From: Odontocerum albicorne
Taxonomy: Eukaryota > Arthropoda > Insecta > Trichoptera > Odontoceridae
Reading direction: 5' to 3'
Assembly: GCA_949825065.1 (NCBI GenBank)
Contig: OX463854.1
Coordinates: 17,857,226 to 17,921,225, forward strand
DNA: 64,000 bases
Shown: piece after piece, positions 25,901-35,200 of the stretch
Position numbering within the stretch: position 1 is the stretch's first letter
Layout: every line of letters begins with the position of its first letter
Translations under genes and position numbers: made by a program
The notes under the pieces: generated by a model
The model's input: the letters and a program-made list of their open reading frames with translations, nothing else
Told to the model about the DNA's origin: nothing
Database searches by the model: none

Positions 25901-25920
25901 CTTTTTATTTCAAGTTATAA
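19946..25920 (+). CDS. Calcium and integrin-binding (CIB) family EF-hand protein, five exons
   Basis: Exons are 19946-20037, 20504-20606, 21691-21838, 24999-25123 and 25810-25920 (TAA). All introns are GT..AG and phases fit. The 579-nt reading frame gives 192 residues, the usual CIB length (CIB1 191, CIB2 187). It starts MGNK, as in CIB2, a potential N-myristoylation site although residue 6 is Val. FNPFQDRIFRVFS and FSFEDMLDLCSVMSE match the CIB NPFKERI…FSFEDFLDLLSV block. EF-hand 3 is DLDDDKQININD, with ligands at positions 1, 3, 5, 9 and 12. EF-hand 4 is DLKHVGSLGPME: Lys at 3 and Val at 5 should abolish Ca binding. It ends MPEFKNSFYFKL, like other CIBs. Known CIBs are Ca2+/Mg2+ sensors binding integrin tails or, for CIB2/3, TMC channels; which partner applies here is unknown. 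Introns 2 and 3 contain dead mariners. Confidence 0.9.
20775..21620 (+). pseudogene. Mariner relic in CIB intron 2
   Basis: Begins after TA with TCAGGTCAGTCCATAAATTC, a plausible TIR; no matching right end was found. On the same strand 21064-21264 encodes SGRPVNFDNNALKNLVDS and the HTH block LTVDQIAERLSLYHGTVFHH. After a frameshift, IVTGDEKWILYHN (first Asp) follows near 21358, with stops after it. The DEKW…YHN signature resembles the family in CIB intron 3 more than the irritans copies. Right boundary approximate. Confidence 0.75.
21910..23124 (-). mobile_element. Mariner relic with intact TIRs (TTGGGTTGATGCATAAG) in CIB intron 3
   Basis: 1215 bp, TIRs TTGGGTTGATGCATAAGTTT / complement TTGGGTTGATGTATAAGTTT, flanked by TA (21908-21909, 23125-23126). 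The minus-strand transposase is heavily decayed. IVTGGEK near 22500 has Gly in place of the first catalytic Asp. EGIVHYELLL near 22340 and VYCQQLYRLEAVIQEKR near 22290 are recognisable mariner blocks. Confidence 0.85.
23215..23560 (-). pseudogene. Mariner transposase relic, same family as 60-900
   Basis: Minus-strand text at 23545-23430 (GTGAACAAG…TTTAGGAGTTTTGAGG…GGGAAAGTGGCAA) aligns by eye with 525-615 on the + strand of the first relic. The catalytic block WESGNWKFH is reduced to YGKVANGNF. No TIRs seen. Lies in CIB intron 3. Confidence 0.5.
23738..23953. mobile_element. Foldback MITE (TAGTTCGGAA…TTCCGAACTA), copy 1
   Basis: About 216 bp with long inverted repeats of roughly 70 bp (CTAGGATGAGTCCTGTGATA, CCCCAATACAACCTT and their complements) around an AT-rich centre. 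TA dinucleotides flank both ends. A second copy in the opposite internal orientation is at 55802-56021. No coding capacity; TA target suggests mobilisation by a Tc1/mariner-type transposase. Confidence 0.88.
23954..24998. other. Rest of CIB intron 3, unassigned
   Basis: The block 24030-24260 is less AT-rich than its surroundings and may be an old repeat, but no domain was recognised in either strand. The rest is simple AT-rich intron up to the TTTTTTTTTCAG acceptor at 24998. Confidence 0.4.
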
Positions 25921-25984
25921 ACTTTTACAACATGAAACTTACTGTAGATACTTTGTAATTATTCTATTTATACTTTGTCTATGT

Positions 25985-26075
25985 ATATCAAGCATATTGG
26001 CAGCCTTAGACTCATGGAATTTCTTCATTTAGTATCCAAGATGTCAAATTCAAGATTTTTTTATTTTAGAAGTTT
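25985..26075 (+). pseudogene. Duplicated fragment of the last CIB exon
   Basis: About 90 bp starting AAGCATATTGGCAGCCTTAG repeats 25831-25915 of the terminal CIB exon (AAGCATGTTGGCAGCCTTGG) with roughly 10-15% divergence. The translated echo is KHIGSLRLMEFLHLVSKM versus KHVGSLGPMEFLHLVSKM. It lies about 65 bp beyond the CIB stop, has no splice acceptor of its own, and drifts after the fragment. It is a partial tandem duplication, most likely part of the 3' UTR or just beyond it. Confidence 0.88.
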
Positions 26076-26201
26076 AAAAAAAATCATATTTAAGACTTAT
26101 TGCAGAAGATCGCTGTTTTATTTATTCCTCGTTTATGCAAACCACTTTATTTTGACAAAAGAGAAATACAAATTGACTTTTCTTTAGATAGAATATATTG
26201 C

Positions 26202-26417
26202 TTACTTTACTCCTTTCGGATCAGGGGTTGAAATATTTTCAGGATCCCTTAGGCCGGCTTCTCCAACACCATAGCCCTTACTCCAGCCCAATAGAGGTGA
26301 AGGTTTTGTTGGGACAGATTTCCGCTTGTTTACTTCACCTTCTTCTTGGCCTTCCTTGTGGTCTTTTTCCACTTCACTTCGAGTTGATCTTCTTTGGCGA
26401 TATATGTCCACTGTCAT
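26202..26417 (-). CDS. Small 71-residue reading frame, convergent with CIB (unknown)
   Basis: ATG at 26415-26417, stop at 26202-26204. The N-terminal half is highly charged (DIYRQRRSTRSEVEKDHKEG then GEVNKRKS). The C-terminal half is Gly/Pro-rich (GWSKGYGVGEAGLRDPENIS). Base composition is clearly richer in G+C than the flanks, which favours coding. An AATAAA on the minus strand lies about 76 bp past the stop. Alternatively it is an internal exon: a GTAAGC donor overlaps the stop codon, and an AG borders its 5' part. I recognise no family, and no partner exons were identified. Confidence 0.4.
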   Translation of the reverse strand: MTVDIYRQRRSTRSEVEKDHKEGQEEGEVNKRKSVPTKPSPLLGWSKGYGVGEAGLRDPENISTPDPKGVK

Positions 26418-27119
26418 AATTACCGGCACATATATTACAGCATTTCAATGAGACTTATCATTAACTATTTTTTTCCTCCAGTCAAATTTAAGGTGCAATC
26501 ACTATACTCATAAAACCTGACTGATCCAGATATGAGTTAGTTTAAAAAAACAATATTGTAGTTCTTTGTGTATGATGAAGACATTTTTTATTTGGATATA
26601 AAAATATTCATTTAAATATATTCTCATCATCATTACATCATACACCAAACATTTTAATCAACATTTTACTTAACACTCATTTGCACCATATTTATCTGCT
26701 TTCATCACTCTTTTGTCACTGTCATGTTTCAATTGCATATCCTATGGTTAGGACTTAAATGCTATTGTGAATAGTTAGTTATCTTCGGTTCTGTAGAAAT
26801 GCTCTTGAAATATTCCCGTATTTGTATAGCCTATTTATAAATTAATTTAATTTAAAATTAATTATTATAACTGTATATTTTATCTCACATTATATAATTA
26901 TTAAAATATATTTCTTCTTAAAATAATATTTTTATTGATGATTTATTAAATATTTCTAGTAATAGAAAAGAAACCATGGCAAGACTGATTGATCGCTAGC
27001 CATCATCTGATTCCCTTAACCTATGTTGTGGAATAAAAATAATACGTTAGCTATATTCTATAAAATTAAGAAACATAATATATAAAGCAGTGATGACAAA
27101 TTTTATCAAATAGATGATT

Positions 27120-27500
27120 CCAGAAACCCTTTTAATTACCAACCCCCAGGTTAAAATCCAAGCACATTTTCATTAAGACCTCTAAGCCTCTGGAACAACC
27201 ACCTGCTTTTGCTAGGGTAAAAAAGTGGAAGAACACCTGGCTGTAATGAGTTGATTTTTACTGTAGAGGCATTTCCACCTGGCTGCCTTGGAAAACCTGG
27301 AAATCTTTCAATAGACTCCAAAAGGGGCATTGAGAGAATCGATAACAATATGTTGAAATGGGGAATACTATGTGATGGAGCGATCATCTGTATCTACGGT
27401 GTAGAGCAGTCCATGTGACATCTGCTGTAGAACCGAGAAGGACCGTGTCAGGCACCAAGGAGGAAATCATATGTGCAACACTCAGTATTGTTTAGGTGGC
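27120..27500 (-). other. Unassigned block with a weak open frame
   Basis: Minus-strand frame 27151-27387 contains FPGFPRQPGGNAS and PLFYPSKSRWLFQRLRG. The block is less AT-rich than its flanks but I could match it to no gene or element; probably an old repeat. Confidence 0.2.
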
Positions 27501-28033
27501 AGAATTCTGTGTGGAAATAATTATGTGATATTGATATAAAAATAAGAATATATCAATTTACTCATAAATAAAAATAATCAGAAATCATGTTTTGTTACAT
27601 TTGATAAGATACCTTACTTCCTACTGAGGGTTTGGGGCTCAATTTCTGATGATAAAAAAAATGGTCCATTTCAGGCTATTTGAAAAATTTTATGGTTTGT
27701 AGGAAATAATTGACAAATTACAAGGGCCACCAGTTGTACTATATACAGAATATAAGTATAATATAATATAATACAAAATTAAATAAAAATGAATTGTTAT
27801 TTTTTGAATAATTGCTGTCAAATAAGACCAATGTGCCATATTTTCAATCTAATGATAAAATAAATATATGCATAATTTCTTTTGATTTTTACAAAACTTG
27901 ATTTATTGCAAATTAGATATTTTAAAAATCATAACATTCAAATCAACACAATATTTTCAAAAAATTTAAATAACTATTACAAATTAAATAAATAATGGTG
28001 GTATGATATAATATTTCGAAGTGTAATGGAACT

Positions 28034-29640
28034 TTAACGTTTGAATGCTGTAGCGGGTTCTTTACTGTACCTTGGATTGAATGATGTGTCTTGATTTACT
28101 GTTTTATTTAATGATGGTGGGTTTTTATATTGCACATTGTAAAAAGGAAAGGTGAGGTAAGTGCTGAAAAATAAAAATAAAATTCAATACTAAAAGAGCC
28201 ACAGATTTTGAACAAGTGTTACGAACTACAAAAAATTGTATTTCTAATTTTTTTTTTGTGAATATAAATTGTAAAACCATTTGCTTTAAAATTTAAATCT
28301 ATGAATTCAGGCCTAAGTCAAAAAGAGTAAGGCAACACTTATAATACGATTATGCAAAGTAAAGGAATTACAAAGGAGATTTTGCCCATTTTACAAAATC
28401 AAAAGAAACATTGATAAAAACATTTTTTATGTCCTGGAAATCCCCTTAGAGAACAATAGTTCAGAATACATAGAGTGCTTATAAGCATTGCACATGTCAA
28501 GCTATAGGGTTGAATTATTCCACCCATATTTTTATAAATTTTGTTTACACCTTATTTTCGTTCCTCTCACAATCTTCTCAGCCATGTAAACCTTTTAGCT
28601 ATTCTTTATTTTTATATAGCATATATTTATAGATTAAAACTAATTACATTAAAAACTTAAAAATGTTTATAAATATTATAAAACAATTGAATAACGAATA
28701 TTTTTGAGTCAAAACATCTAACTCATTACTAAGAAAGCTAAAGATTTTCATAAATATTGTAGATATCAATATCTGAGGCCCCATTTAAAAGAGATAGCTC
28801 ACAAAACAGAGAGAGCACTTGATTAGTTCTACTTATTTTTTGTCTAGCAATCTAAAGATATAAAAAGGGACCCTCACCCTCCTCATGCTTAAGAGAAAGT
28901 ATCCCAACATGCCTATAAGAAACATTGTAGGGTTAAGGAATAATGTAATTGGGTAAATACTACGTGCCGGGGTTACTGGACTCTTAGATTTGATGTCATA
29001 ATTGAACTGTATTATACCCTTCTTCATAAAGGCTGAAACCAAGTTTCCAACTAAGGTTCCTTGATTTGATGCAAGGGGTATGGAATTCATGATTTATGTA
29101 GCATAGATTTACATTGTTACACTTGCAGTGTCAGGCCTTTTTATGAAAAGGTAACATTTTAATATTTATATTTCTTTGCTTTTTTTCTGAAATATAATTG
29201 AGGTTTCATTTAAATTAACCTCAATTATATTTAAGCAACTTTTCAATAAAACACTAAATAAAATTTTCTTTTAATCTCAATGTGTAAAAACAATAATATA
29301 TCAAGCGTCCTTCCACTATTAAGGTTTGAATGAATTTTTTACATACTTGGTCAATTCTGGAGGGGATTGCCAGGGAAATGGCTTGCGTCTGAAGAAGTCT
29401 AAAGGATGTTCAGACTTTGGGTATCCTCTGTAATAATTCCTTTGTTTTTGACATGCCTAAAATAAAGTTATTCCGAAATCAATCATGAAATCTATAATTA
29501 TTTTTTAAAAGTATACATATTGCGTCCATATAAAAAATAAAAGTATATCATAAAAGCATTAATGATTTTTCAAAAACCTCGTAAAATCCATAAACTTCTG
29601 ATTGTCTTTTTTTGTCAACAAAAAGCATATCGATATTCAT
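28034..29640 (-). CDS. Uncharacterised 100-residue protein, three exons
   Basis: Exons, in transcript order: 29578-29640 (ATG at 29638-29640), 29347-29456 and 28034-28163 (TAA at 28034-28036). Lengths 63+110+130 = 303 nt join in frame to exactly 100 codons plus stop. Acceptors TTTTAG and TTTTCAG and donor GTATGT are good; the first donor (GTTTTT) is weak. The protein is rich in aromatic residues, Pro, Asn and basic residues (RNYYRGYPKSEHPLDFFRRK, KPFPWQSPPELT, FPFYNVQYKNPPS, ending ATAFKR). It has no signal peptide, membrane segment or known domain. Such short Pro/aromatic proteins are common among axonemal microtubule-inner proteins, but that is only a resemblance in style. Head-to-head with PABPN1, 2.6 kb apart. 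A minus-strand AATAAA lies about 130 bp past the stop. Confidence 0.6.
28838..29078 (-). pseudogene. Jockey-like LINE 3' fragment
   Basis: Minus-strand text YPITLFLNPTMFLIGMLGY followed by LLSMRRVRVPFYIFRLL parallels [16 protein letters not shown]…[17 protein letters not shown] in the LINE at 45305-47104. It belongs to the same or a sister family and lies inside intron 2 of the 100-residue gene, same strand. Confidence 0.65.
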
Positions 29641-29837
29641 GTTTCTTCTTTTCATAAAAACAATCTACATTTATAATTTTGGAAATTTGAGAATTTATTT
29701 TTAATAATTTTACGGCATAAAATTGTAAATTTTGTTCTATCTCAAAGATAATCGTCCATCGAACGCGATATTCCACATTCTACCGCAGCTTATGCGAATG
29801 ATTAAACAAAATTCAAAATTGCCTCTAATCGTCTCCT

Positions 29838-30000
29838 CTCTCTCTTTGAATAATGGCCGTGAACTCCTATATATGAAGAAGTATACGCCAGTGTTAAGTG
29901 ATGATAATCGTCTCTTGTATCCTCCATATATATCAACCATAGCTCTCTGGAATAATGACCGAGCGCTCTATATATAAAGGAGTATACACCAGTTCAAGTG
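29838..30000. repeat. Direct repeat with TATA-like boxes upstream of the 100-residue gene
   Basis: Two diverged copies 102 bp apart: AATAATGGCCGTGAACTCCT with CTATATATGAAG…GTATACGCCAGT (29849-29902), and AATAATGACCGAGCGCTCTA with TATATAAAGGAGTATACACC (29951-30000). The second carries a TATATAAA box. The block sits between two divergent genes and could be promoter-related, or just a duplicated relic. Confidence 0.5.
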
Positions 30001-32248
30001 TCTTACATAGGAAATCGACGTGTCGGTTCACATGGGTGACATAAAGGCACATTTAAGTAACTGGGTCTTTAGTATTTTGAATATACCAAACGCAACTTAG
30101 CCCGAGATTTTTGTTATCTTATGAGACACTAGAGTGGAACTATTTGACAACTAAAGTATACATTATTTATAATTAAATAAATGTTTACAATATGGTACAA
30201 ATTAAATGTGTAACAAGGGAGTGAATGATATTAATTATGGAAGCTTTATTGAGGCTCAACAGGTAGGGAGAATTTGCGGGAAAGAATGTTTTTATTTGTT
30301 TCTTAAAATCAAAGGGAAAGTATTTTGAGAACAGGAAAAACATATTAGCTCAAGGTTTCCCTCTTCCTGATAGGTTTATCAGACATCCCACTTCAATCTC
30401 GTATTCCAATTTATAAATCCGCGTTCCGTACGTCATCCTATTTGTTTCGCTACGGTACAGAGCGCGATGAAAAACGTATAACAACTAGAACGCGATATTT
30501 ATGGAGGTGACGAGCGTAATCAGCTCGCTAATCCTTAAAAATTTGCTAATCACCATTGAGTATTAGGCGTACAGAACACCATGGCGAGTGAACGAAGTGA
30601 TTTTTTTATTTTTGTAGAACAAAGAAGCTCCCGAAAGTCAAAAACTTTTCAACATGGTTTTCGAACATCGTGTATTATTATTGTTAAATTGTGTATTACT
30701 GTGTTATCTCAGATTCACAACTTAATGATAATGTAACGCGATAAGAATAATTTGGCTTTCTCAAATGTACAGAAAATGCTTTTTGCAATGTTTTTTTTTT
30801 TATATAAAAGCTTAGATGAGCTTGACATTAGGATTATCTGTAATGCAAGTTCGAGGCATTTTTTTACAATTGTTTGTCAGGAGCGTTTGAACAAGTTTTT
30901 GATTTTTGTATTGAATTCATGAGAAATCGCGAACCTTAATACAATTGTTTCGTTGGCCAATTCTATGAAAACGATGGAAATAATATTTATATAGAATCCG
31001 CTAACGAACTTATGGCAGTACGCTTCATGAAAAAAAAAAACCAGCAACCCTACTTCCTGGCCACATTTACATAAAGAATTAGCCACGTACTTCTTCCTCA
31101 AGGTAACTAAATATAAAAAGTAAATTATTTATATTGTATAATATATTGAGTATTTCCGTGGTTTAGTTGATAAGACACTTGTCTTCTAATTCGGGAGCTG
31201 CGATTCGTTTCCCATTGGCATCCAAATTTTATAAAAAGAGTTCAAGTCTCGATTTTGCCCATGATATCTTGAACATATTTGTGGTCGGTAGATTACATAA
31301 TATGGTAATATACCCGCCAGGTTGTACGATATACAAATGCTTCTAAAACTTTCTATGTTCATGGATTAGGTTTCCTCTCATTACAACCATGTCGGACCAT
31401 TATTTTGTGAAATTAAACAAAAATATTCTTAATGTGAAAATAATGGAGTTAATTTTTTATTTTATTTTAATACAGTAAGAAAAATACAATTGCAAAAAAT
31501 ATAATACGAATGATTAAACTGTTGGAGGATCCTCTTTAGCCCAGGAATCATAGTTTACGTAGCATTGCTGTATACATCGAACGTGTAAAACAATCGATTT
31601 GTGTTAGATTCTGTTTTATGACAAAAATTTGGATTTTTGAGAATGATTTTTACAGTACCAACCAAAAAAAACAAGAATTATTATGATTTTCATTTTAGTT
31701 TTTGTTTACATTTGTCTATTAGCAACCGTCGTAGAACGAAATTCTCTATGGTAGAGATAATACATTCTTCTATGGTTCAATGGTCAGCAAACGCGAATTT
31801 TTTTGCGACCGGCTTGTCTAGTTTTCGTAGTTCTCGTGAGTTGCCGGTTATCGTAGACGCGGTAATCTTTATTAATCTGTAAGTGAATATATTATTTTCA
31901 AATTTACAGTTGTTAATCGAATACGTTGATAACCTCTTCACGGATTCTGTCGAATATTTATTTGATATGTGTTATTTTGATATCAGCGCTGGCGTCTTAA
32001 TGTTGACATTTAATACATTGGCGGCATTTATATTTAATTATTAACTTATCTTGATAATTGTCTGTAAGAAAGACTTCTTTGTTTATAAGAATAATTCGCT
32101 TTGATTACTGCCCATTTTATTTATTATTTATTGTACTCAAACCGAAAGTATTCCTCATAACACTGTTAAAGAATTTCCAATCGTCTGACAGCGATTTTGT
32201 GTATTTTCAAGTACTGATATTCTGGCAAATGGTCATTTAACCTGGACA
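30001..32248. promoter_or_regulatory. Region between divergent genes: likely PABPN1 promoter and 5' UTR
   Basis: No coding exon found. The part at 31730-31870 is richer in CpG (AACCGTCGTAGAACG, GCGACCGGC, GTAGACGCGG) than the surroundings, as expected near a broadly expressed promoter, but no core element is certain. A SINE lies at 31143-31345. Confidence 0.35.
31143..31345 (+). repeat. tRNA-derived SINE, copy
   Basis: Box A-like GTGGTTTAGTTGATAAGAC at the start and box B-like GCGATTCGTTTCCC about 40 bp on, then an unrelated body with GAGTTCAAG and, near the end, CGCCAGGTTGTACGATATAC. The same module order occurs at 34150, 36160, 37740(-), 60040(-) and 62085(-). The cloverleaf cannot form fully, so this is not a tRNA gene. 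Confidence 0.65.
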
Positions 32249-35200
32249 ATGGCCGATTCAGACGTTATGCTAGCTGGGGGATTGAACGAAGAGACCAACG
32301 GAAATATTATAATGGCTGATGTCAGTTTTAGTGAGGTAGATAGTCTTCTTTTTATTTATTTATTCCCATAACACATAACCTGCTAATACAAATCATTCAA
32401 TTGTGGATAAGGAACTAACCTACTAATATTTTTTAACTTCGAGGTTTGGTGGTGGGGTGATCCATACTTCTTATTGTGATGTCTCTTGTTTTCTCTTTAT
32501 GTGCTTATAAATGAAATTTACAAAATGCTTAGCCTGTGGTCATGTTATGTGATTTTTTCAAGAAACATATTGAATATAAGGAAAGTAGAGCACTAGATAT
32601 TTAAGACTTCAAGTGATAACCTAGTGATCATTGATAGGTCGTGTAAAATTTGATTTTTTAACACCAATTATAGGTTTCAATTTGTTTTATATTACCAGTT
32701 AAAATTTCCTAAAGGTGAGTTAATAAAAAATTAATAATCAAAGATTCTAAGCGGTACCAACTCTGTGTCTTGTGCTTAACAATAATTGAACTATTTAAAT
32801 GTGAATAAATAATAATCAAATGTAAAAGTGAACCAGTGATGCCTACAAATTAATTTTATTCTTGAATAAGTATTTAGGTGTTTTTGCAAATTATTTTTTT
32901 GTATATGTAAATTTTACCAGTTAGAAAAACCATATAGAAAAAACAATCACAATTGTAAAAGGCATTCGTATTATAACAGTTCAGTTATTATGATTATGCA
33001 ACCATGTTTATCTTTTTATTTGAAATAATGTCTATACAATTGGGGAATATAGCTATGATATTTGGAATAAAATTTAATTATGTGTTTCACAATAAAAAAT
33101 AATGTATATCGTTGTAGATATATCGTGATCAAATCAACTAAAATTAAATTTATAAACTGAAAGAAATGTAAATTTAATCTTACATTTTGATTTTACTTTC
33201 AATTTAAGTTGGTGCACTCCAGTAAAAAAAAATCACTAATATTATTCTAGATATTCCGTGATCAAATCAACTAAAATTTAAATTATAAACTCAAAAAGAA
33301 ATGTAAATTTAATTTTTCATTTTGATATTGCTTCCAATCTTAGTCAGTGCACTTCAGTAGATGATTTATATGTACTTATTCATTATGACTTACATAGGTA
33401 TTTATTTCAATTTGTTTTTTTTTTGTTTATAACACCCCCCTAAAAAATATTTAATGTCAATTATTATTATTTTACAAGAAACCTTTTTGTGTAATTATGC
33501 CACCTGTAAAAATGAGGCGTCCTCAGATTTTAGTGCGTGTTTTTGTATTGCTATGTTAGCAGTTTATCTAAAATGTATGACTACCGTTTATAACACATGC
33601 TCGGTGATATTTTAGCCCCATAACTAACCCATCATATGAATCTTATAGCTATTGAACTCAATCCCTTAAATCTATACTATTTTCCAAACAATTTCTAATA
33701 TTTACTTCATCATTGGTCGATGCAACTTCAAAGCATCGTACATTTTTTATGCATTAAATCAATGAAGTTTAAAAATGTCTGATGATTTTTTTATAACAAT
33801 ATATCGATGACTATAAGTTAATACTCTGTATCTGAAATTTTTATTATGAAGTAATTTATCAATTCCTAAATGTTTGCCATTTGAAACTGAAAATGTTGAC
33901 ATGTGTAACTTAGTTTATGAAATAAAATATCAGCTAGGAGGTGTCGACTTATGGTCATCGATATATTTCTCAACAATAATTGAATTCATTGAAGCTATTA
34001 GTTGTTAAGAACTTATAGGCATGGTGAAGGAAATGCAATCACACCAAGGCATTCTTATAAACAAATATAATATTTACCATTTGTATATAAAGAAAATTGG
34101 AATATAAAACAAAATATCAATATTTCAGGACTTGCCTTATATAATTGTAAAATAAACATTTAAATGGTACATTTATGGATTATTTATTGTCTGTCTTTCA
34201 ACCCAAGGGTTACGGGTTTAATTCTCGTTGGTACCCAGATTTTTTTTAAGAATTGTCTGATTTTCACTTATGGCTTGTTTAACAACTTTCTGGTTGGTTG
34301 TAAGAAATGGTGACAGGTAATGGCAGGGTAGTTAATTAATAACACAAAACAGTGTCATTAATTAGCTACCCAGTTAATGAAAGATTATAATTTTTAAAGA
34401 TTTTTTGTAGAAAATCATTCAACTCTGGATTTTCATATTTAAATTATTGACACGAACATTTTTTTCATATTCAAACTATATTTTCCCTTAGATTTCTCAA
34501 TTTGTAAATGATAAAATGGTTTCACATTATGTAGCCTTACTTTTACAATGCCGGTATTATTCAAAAATAATTTCAGAATATCTTGATGTATGTATTTTTC
34601 TAAGTATAATATAATTGGGTGCAAAATGTATGTATGTTTAGGGTGAGGAAAAAGGCATTGGCGTGGAGGGGAGCGAGGATCCAGAGTTAGCGGCCATCAA
34701 GGCTCGCATGAGAGAAATGGAGGAGGAGGCAGAGAAGCTTAAGCAGCTGCAAACGGAGGTGGACAAGCAGCTCAGTTTGGCTAGTCCTGGCATCAGTAAG
34801 TCCACATTATTCAGTTAAAAAGGGATCATCTAACTTATAGCTCACTGAACTACTAAGTAAAAGATAGAGCACTTAGAGAAATAAAACCTGTAGTGATAGC
34901 TTATTTTCTTCGAGCTATGTGTGCCAGAAACCGACTACATGTCTCACATAACCTACCTAGGCTTAGGGGCTGTCAATAGTATTTTCATGTTCAACCTGAG
35001 TGATCCATATGAGAAAACATTTCTCAATACACATTTGATCAATATATAAAATCAACTTAAGATGCCCAAGGAGATTGCATTTCTCAGGTCGTCCGAGAAG
35101 CAGACTAGCAACACAAATAACTACTCATGCGTGGAATAATTGTTAGACACTAAACTTCCATAAATGTATGAAAGTTATAAAACGTGTGTTTCACACTGGG

